Source: Crocodylus rhombifer
Lineage: Eukaryota; Chordata; Crocodylia; Crocodylidae
DNA length: 64,000 nt
Direction: 5' to 3'
Assembly (NCBI GenBank): GCA_038503035.1
Contig: JAVSML010024624.1
Span: 1 to 64,000, forward strand
A program made the position numbers and the translations under genes. Shown here in pieces: positions 57,769-64,000 of the stretch. Below the pieces are notes generated by a model that was not told where the DNA came from, made no database searches, and saw only the letters and a list, made by a program, of their open reading frames with translations. Position 1 is the first letter of the stretch, and each line of letters starts with the position of its first letter.

Positions 57769-59690
57769 ATAGAATCATAGAAGTCGGGTCGAAGCGACCT
57801 TGTAGATCTTCAAGTCCGACCCCCTTCCTGGGCAGGAGAAAAACTGGACTCAAATGAGTCCAGCCAGGTAGGCATCAAGCCTCTTCTTAAAGATCCCCAG
57901 GGTAGGAACCAGCACCACTTCCCTAGGAAGTTGGTTCCAGCTCCTAGCCGCCCTAACTGTGAAGTAATTCTTGCGGATGTCTAATCTAAACCTACTCTCC
58001 AATAACTTGTGTCCATTATTCCTTGTTATGCCAGGGGGCGCGAGGGAAAACGGTGTCTCCCCTAAACCCTTCTGGTCCCCCCTAGTGAGTTTATAGACGG
58101 TCACCAGGTCCCCCCTCAGCCTTCTCTTGCGCAGGCTGAACAGGTTTAGGTTCTACAGTCTTTCATTGTAGGGTCTGCCCTGTTGTCCCCGGATCATGAG
58201 GGTGGCCCTCCTCTGGACCCTCTCAATGTTGTCCACATCCCTCCTGAAGTGGGGCGCACAGAACTGGACTCAGTACTCCAGCCGTGGCCTGACCAGTGTC
58301 GCATATAGGGGGAGGATCACCTCCCTGGCTCTACTTGAGATGTACCTGTGGATGCACGACAAGGTCCGGTTAGCCCTGCCAACCGTGACCTCGCATTGTC
58401 AGCCCATGTTCATCTTGGAGTCAATAATGACTCCAAGATCCCTTTCTGCCTCCATGCTCTCAAGAAGGGAGTTTCCCATTCTATAAGTGTGCTGCTGGTT
58501 TCTACTGCCCAAGTGCAGCACCCTGCACTTGTCAGTATTGAAATGTATCCTGTTTATGTTAGCTCACCCCTGTAACCTATCCAGATCTTGCTGCAATCTT
58601 TCCCTCCCTACTAGCGTACTCACCTCACCCCAAATTTTGGTATCATCAGTGAATTTAAACAGGTTGCTTTTCACCCCATCGTCCAAATCGCTGATGAAGA
58701 AATTGAACAGCGCAGGCCCCAGAACCGAGCCCTGGGGGACTCCGCTGCCCACTTCCCCCCAGGTCGAATATGACCCGTCCACCACCACCCTCTGAGTACG
58801 ACCCTGCAGCCAATATGCAATCCATCTGACTGTGTAGGCATCAATGCCACAGTTGCATAGTTTTTTAATGAGGATGGGGTGGGAGATGGTGTCAAAGGCC
58901 TTGCTGAAGTCTAGAAAGACTACGTCCATGGCGACACCTGCATCCATTGCCTTTGTGACCTGATTATGAAAGGCAATCAGGTTGGTCTGACATGACCTGC
59001 CCCTAATGAAACCATGCTGGTTGCCCTTGAGCATCATCCCTGAAGCCGGCCCATCAGCCCATCAGACTGACGGGCCTATAGTTGCCCGGGTCCTCTCTCT
59101 TCCCTTTTTTGAAGATGGGGACCACGTTAGCTATCATCTGGCACCTGGCCCGAGCACCACGAGCGCTCATAAAGCCGTGCCAAGGGCCCTGCAATAACCC
59201 CAGCTAGCTCCCTCAGCACCCTGGGGTGGAGAGCATCTGGACCCGCTGACTTGAGCATGTCCAGCCCCTCCAGAAGCTCTCTAACCTGGTCTTCCCCAAC
59301 CTGAGGTCTAGAGGCATTCCCCTCGAGTCCGTCTTGCATCACAGCGGGGAAGTCCCGGTCCCTGCACAAGAAAACGGAGGTGAAGAATTGGTTAAAGAGG
59401 TCCGCTTTCTCCTCTGGCGCAACCACCAGATTGCCTGGCATATTTTGCAGGGGCCCCACATTACCCGGTGCCTTCTTCATCCTCCCTAAATATCTGAAAA
59501 AGGACTTTTTATTATCCTTGATCTCGGACGCTAGTCCTAGCTCTATGTCCGCCTTAGCTTTCCTGACAGCCCCCCTACAAGCCCGAGCAGAGGAGATATA
59601 CTCCTCTTTGGAGATAGCACCCTGCTTCCACTGGGTGTACACCGCCTTTTTGGCAATCAGGCATTCCCAGATGCCCTGTGTGGGTGGAGT
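57769..59690 (-). mobile_element. CR1 LINE, 5'-truncated, with degraded ORF2
   Basis: The copy runs 3' to 5' along the plus strand. The terminal ATCATAGAATCATAG at 57769 is the reverse complement of the CR1 end repeats. On the minus strand, 59696-59127 encodes the linker between endonuclease and RT (AVRKAKADIELGLASEIKDN, FFRYLGRMK, PDALHPRVLREL). After a frame break and an internal deletion near 59040-59065, 59037-58564 encodes RT: QHGFIRGRSCQTNL, motif A VVFLDFSKAFDT, motif B GVPQGSVLGPALF and motif C FTDD in place of the usual F/YADD. The region 58104-57850 encodes the ORF2 C-terminus ending FKKRLDAYLAGL. Multiple stops make it inactive. Its CpG-rich sequence suggests it is younger than the other copies. 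Confidence 0.95.
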
Positions 59691-60694
59691 GGTCAAGGTG
59701 AAGAGTTACAAGTGGTAAATTCAGATCAGCAAGGCTAGGAGGTATGGAATAGGGGTGGGAACTAGCACTGGGATGAGGAGTATGGAGGTGTGAGATTAGG
59801 ATTTCTATCCCTCTTGGATGAAAAGCCTGAGCATGGGAGACTGGGACTAACAAACAGGGAAGAACGGACCTGTGAGGAGGAATGAGTGGTGAGACAAAGA
59901 CAAGACTGGGACAGGTTGGAGGGGACTGAAAAGAAGTAGTCAAGGTTGGTGAGAATGGGAGGAAAAGTTTCTACCCACTAGAACACATTCCCCTCCAGAG
60001 CCTTGGAATAGACCCCCCATATCTTTCATCTACAAAGAAACCTACCAGCAAAATGTCTTGACCTTCTCTAGGACTGATGCCCATAGTGGATGATAACCTA
60101 TTCCTGCTGCGCTAGTTACTTGGTGAGCTCAAGTGGTAGAAGGCTCTGGCACGGATCTAAAAGTTCTAACCTTGCTGATGACCTGTGAGGATTCACTAGG
60201 TGGAATGGCTGGACTGGGGATGGGTTCAAGTTACTTTTTATTAACACTGAGCAATCACACACAAAATCCCCCTGATTAAGTTGCAAAGTCAATCACTCAA
60301 AAGTGAGGAAATGCTAGCATTTGTGTTGCCAGTGCAACTTTGATTTGGGCCCCTTGTGTACGTGCATTATAGTACAGTCTTTAATTACACAATCACAATT
60401 GTTTATTTTTCTTCCACAGGACACCTGTCTCCCTCAATGAGCAGGATGGATGGGGCTCACTCAACGAGCGCCATCCAACATTGTGTTTCCTCCTCATTGT
60501 TCACACATGGCACTAGGCCTTATTTACTGCACACTGTTCAAACCTCCTTCTGAAAACAGGATTATTAATTTCCTCATGGGTTTTTCTACAGTGATCATCA
60601 CTATTGTAAATGAGTGCTTCATGAAAATTAATGGATTTATTTTCGCAACAATTCTGGGAGATGAGGCATGAAGAGAATAAGGTCAAAAGTGTCC

Positions 60695-60960
60695 ACTAAT
60701 TCCTGGTGCCCAATTTGAAGCACCTGACACCTGATTTTTTCAGAGTATTGAGCATTATATGATACATATTCAAAGCACATCTTCCTTTACCTTTATCTGC
60801 TGCTGCAAGGGCCTGGCATTTCTGCTCACTAGACCCCTGCAGCTCAGGTTGGGCACCCAGAATTGAGAAAAGCACAGCAACCACCTGGGAAAAGTTCGTT
60901 TAGGTGACTTGCCTGGCATCACAGAAAACCTCTATGGCTGAGTCAGGGATAATTACTAGT
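60695..60960. repeat. Amniote interspersed repeats (GTGCCCA...TTCAGAGTATTGAGCA type) plus MIR relic
   Basis: The section TGGTGCCCAATTTGAAGCACC, then ACCTGATTTTTTCAGAGTATTG, with the reverse-oriented GGTTGGGCACCCAGAATTGAG at 60846, forms a palindromic amniote repeat. From about 60895, TTAGGTGACTTGCCTGGCATC resembles reverse-complement MIR. Confidence 0.45.
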
Positions 60961-61324
60961 TCTCTAGGACCAGATTAAACTTCCTTAATCATGAGATCCA
61001 TTGGTTATCTTGCTACAGCCTCTGTCTCCTTCACACAGACCTTCCATCTTCTGCAACAAATAAGGTTGAGATCCAACATATTCTTCTACTATACAACCCT
61101 GATCCCTCCCCAGAGTACAGCCCATCCTGTGCAGTGAATGAGGTAGAGGTCATATGGAAAATATAGTATGCCATCATAAAATTACAGCCCACATCACAAG
61201 GTGGGGAAATGATGACTGCACAGACAACAAACTCTGGCATCATCTAACCCTCAGGTGATTGACTTTGTAACCTTAATATTGCTCTTTTAATCCAGACCTT
61301 TTGTGAGGAATAAATCATTATTAA

Positions 61325-61345
61325 CAACAACAACAAATATGTTTT
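61325..61345. repeat. CAA-rich simple repeat
   Basis: AACAACAACAACAAA is followed shortly by GTGTTGTTGTAGTAG, giving a small inverted trinucleotide repeat at the edge of an old interspersed element. Confidence 0.6.
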
Positions 61346-62076
61346 ATTGGTGTTGTTGTAGTAGTGCCTAAAGCCTCCATTACAGACCTGGAACCTTTTC
61401 TGATGGATACTGTTACAATGTGTTATATGTAGTTTATTATCTATAAGGAAACCTCATAATAGAGCTAATCACCATTTTAAACAATTTGTTTCACTGAAAA
61501 ATAGGTTTTCACCCCAAAAATGATAATTTTTTTTTTTAAATATTCCTTTTTTTCTCACCATTTTTAATGGCAAATGAAAAAGAGGGAAGGGGAAGAGGAA
61601 GAGACAGACAGAATAGGGAAAAATAAAGGAAACCCCCCCAAAAAATCTGTTTGCAACTGTTCATAAACTATTTTGAATAAATGAGACAATTGTCAAGAAC
61701 TTCAGAACAAAAATTATGTACAACATTTCAAAAGAGTTCATAAAAAACCTTGACCATTTTGCAACCAATTCTGGTACAAGTCTTTCATGTACAGAACACA
61801 AAGATGTAAGTTAAACCGGAACTTAGGTCAGCTGTACATGGGCAGACTTGCACTAGAAGTGATTGCAGTTCCAGTTAGATTAGGCTGAGGACACCAGTTG
61901 CTTGATTAATAGCACCCTAGCCTTTTAACTTCTTGGGTATGCAGACTGAGCATGAATGATGAGAATAAATCCAGTGGTCTTAGATTAGACTTTCATCCAC
62001 ATCAAACTCCTCTTGGCTCACTATCCTCTCCTCCCACACACACACACAATTTGATGCATGAGTTTCAAGCCAGCAA

Positions 62077-62150
62077 AAAACTGGGCCTGGAATAGCAGGA
62101 GGTGCTGTAGGTCACGTTGGAGAATCTCTGGCACAGCTCTGTGCGTGGGA
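62077..62150. repeat. Single diverged monomer of the 45.5-kb minisatellite
   Basis: GGGCCTGGAATAGCAGGAGG, then TGCTGTAGGTCACG and CACAGCTCTGTGCG parallel the unit of the array at 45545-46200 (GGTCTGGAGTAGCAGGGGG, TGTTGCAGGTCATG, CAGAGCTGTGTGG). This suggests the unit is itself an interspersed repeat that was amplified at 45.5 kb. Confidence 0.45.
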
Positions 62151-62689
62151 ACTTGGCTTGCCCACACTCTGCCTTGCTCTAATCAGTGCTGTCAGCTTCT
62201 CACTTTAATGAGCAGCAGAATCCACCTAATTGTCCTTAGAAAAATATATATCTCTTGTGCAAAACCCTTAACAGCCAGGGAGTTAGGTTTGAAAGACTGA
62301 GAAAGGTAAGGCTTCTTCAAGGCCCTTTTTGACAACAAACAAGGCAGCTGATGCCCAGGCTGTGATCAGTGTGTTGTTATGATGTTTAATGTCTCCAAAG
62401 GACTGATTTTTTCCCTCTCTCTTTCTTACACGCTGATGCTTTTCTGTTATGGGACCCAGAGATCTCTGGAGAAAAAGCTGGTGACGGAGGTGGGACAGGA
62501 AGAGACACCCCCTAGGGAATAAGGCAACCTTTGTGTCTCGGATCCTCCGAGACACACAATCTGTTAGCAACCCTTTGGATTTGTTTTGGTAACAGGGCGG
62601 GTAAGCTCAGGCTAAGTTAATTTACTTCTATCTGATAGAGCTGCATGTATGCAATAACCCTTGTGAAATGGGATTGCTTGGCATCAGGG

Positions 62690-62745
62690 TTTTGCGTGCT
62701 GCTGCTTTTAGTTCTGGAGACCAGAGTTCAAGTCTCTTGTCGGTC
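62690..62745 (+). repeat. tRNA-derived SINE fragment (B-box part)
   Basis: GGAGACCAGAGTTCAAGTCTC is a B-box-type sequence (GTTCAAGTC) preceded by TTTAGTTCTGG. Only the 3' half of a tRNA-like head is visible. Confidence 0.4.
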
Positions 62746-64000
62746 CCAAGTGAATGGAGTGTGGGGGGGTGTTGTCAGGTGTATGCTTAGCTGGCACATG
62801 GCTAGGCATGCCAGGCCTCGGCAGAGCTGTGTCGGAGCTAGAAGGACAGCATGTGACAATGGCAAAGGTGTTCGAAGGGCCCAGAGCTTGCAATATCAGG
62901 GAATGGAGAGGGCTGGTCTGAACTGCTAGGCGAGAACACGGTAATGCTGTGGTTCACAGGAGGTGAAAGACCAGGGTTACAGGGCATTGGAGAGCTGTGG
63001 AGGGAACCCAGCTCATGGTCCCTGGTGGTGGGAGGGCCAGCTAACCTGAACCATGGACCAAAACAAGTGTCTTCTAAGATATTTAAGCAGGGTAGACACC
63101 CATAACCATTGAGCAAAGCACAAGGCAGAGATTTCAGAGGGATACTTCTCCCAGATCAAGGGGAGACAAGGCTGCTACTGAGATCTGTGCCACCATGCTG
63201 GCAGCTGGAGGGGATGGATGGGGGAGGTAGTGAAGCTGGCCAAGCTGAGCCTTGTTCCACCAACACCTGCTTCTTTTTACATGTTCCCCCAGCTCATAAC
63301 CTGGACCTACTGGCCTTCCTCCCTTAGCCCCTGCATAGCTTCTTCTTCTCTGCCATTCTCCATCTGGGCACAAAAGTCCCTCCCTCTGCCCCCAAACATA
63401 TCAGCCCTTTGCGGTCTACTCAAACCATGACACCTGCCAGAGTTGGGTCCAGAGCCTAAAGGACATGACAGAAAGTGGTGAAGGAGAGCACAAAGCTAGC
63501 AGTTTGGGCCTTCTTTCTCTGCCCAGGTGTGGGATGGGAATCCCTGGGCCAGAATGATTGTCGGAAAAAGAGAAAGAGAGGGCAACCACGCTTGGCTGCT
63601 CAGGGCTCTGCAGCCTCACAGCTGCACTCCAACTGCTTGTCTGCTCTCTGGTATTTCTGTTCCATTTCACATTTAGCCTATTTAAAAAACTACTCAGGGG
63701 GCCATCTCAGAGCCCTAGGACACCACTGGAGCAAAGTCAGCTATACTGGCTAGCCATCACCCCCATGCTTCCTTCCATCTTTCCCAATCACCCTTAATTA
63801 AACTGCCTGAAAGGCGCAGCCTGATTTTAATTAGAATGAAATTGTGAAGATTAGAAGGAAATTGGCCGATCATTGTTTATGGGGCTGTTGTTTGAGAACA
63901 CAGCAGGCTGGTAAATTGCCTCCATGCCGGGTTTGCAGTGATTGCAGACAGTGCCAGGGCTGTGGGAGCCCTGCTAGGCAGGGTCTTGGCACAGACTGGA

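Larger units (their letters stand above)
52844..64000 (+). other. BRINP2: BRINP2 intron 2 (5' part, runs off the window)
   Basis: This follows the GTGAGAG donor at 52844. I searched for the next BRINP2 exon, expected to begin with bases completing Arg and then EFARWKVNN, and did not see it in any frame. The region holds a SINE relic (55.1 kb), a long CR1 (57.8-59.7 kb), amniote repeats (60.7 kb), a minisatellite monomer (62.1 kb) and an AT-rich, unique-looking stretch at the very end. Elsewhere no gene or repeat signal is evident. Confidence 0.85.

Noticed and set aside
52844..64000. Search for BRINP2 exon 3 (EFARWKVNN...)
   Set aside because: No frame on the plus strand encodes this conserved segment after an AG acceptor, so the exon lies beyond the window.

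Overview
The window is vertebrate nuclear DNA, most likely from a crocodilian or another archosaur/turtle-lineage reptile. It is gene-poor and intron-rich, with two CpG islands at gene starts. It carries many CR1 LINE fragments of the kind typical of crocodilians, turtles and birds, plus MIR/tRNA-like SINE relics, hAT elements and small MITEs. There are no bacterial operons, CRISPR arrays or intact viral genes. The clade assignment is my inference from the repeats and from the two protein-coding exons.

Only two coding exons are supported. The first is exon 1 of ASTN1 (astrotactin-1) on the minus strand, coding bases 10960-11248. The second is the first coding exon of BRINP2 on the plus strand, 52487-52843 with CDS from 52563. 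They are the 5' ends of two divergently transcribed neural genes whose proteins both carry a MACPF domain. Human chromosome 1q25 has the same head-to-head neighbours. A second CpG island (about 22.4-23.6 kb) contains a 400-base assembly gap. It has CCAAT, GC and TATA-like promoter elements and ends in a consensus GTAAGT donor at 23448, so I read it as the BRINP2 promoter and non-coding exon 1.

Layout: 1-10959 is the start of ASTN1 intron 1, holding a fold-back CR1, a Tx1-like LINE relic and a degenerate minisatellite. 10960-11500 is ASTN1 exon 1 and its CpG promoter, with a 21-base C/G homopolymer. 11500-22560 is the intergenic space, with a nested CR1 block and a GT/GA-rich array. 22560-23447 is the BRINP2 promoter and exon 1. 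23448-52486 is BRINP2 intron 1 (29 kb), with two hAT elements that keep perfect 8-bp target duplications, several hairpin MITEs and a minisatellite. 52487-52843 is BRINP2 exon 2. 52844-64000 is the start of BRINP2 intron 2, with a 1.9-kb CR1 carrying a degraded reverse transcriptase.

I found no undescribed multi-gene system. The observations most worth following are the upstream ORFs that abut or overlap the BRINP2 start codon, a roughly 105-bp fold-back duplication inside a CR1 copy, a MITE family built around repeated ACTGCRCAGT palindromes, two datable hAT insertions, and three intronic or intergenic tandem arrays near the promoters.
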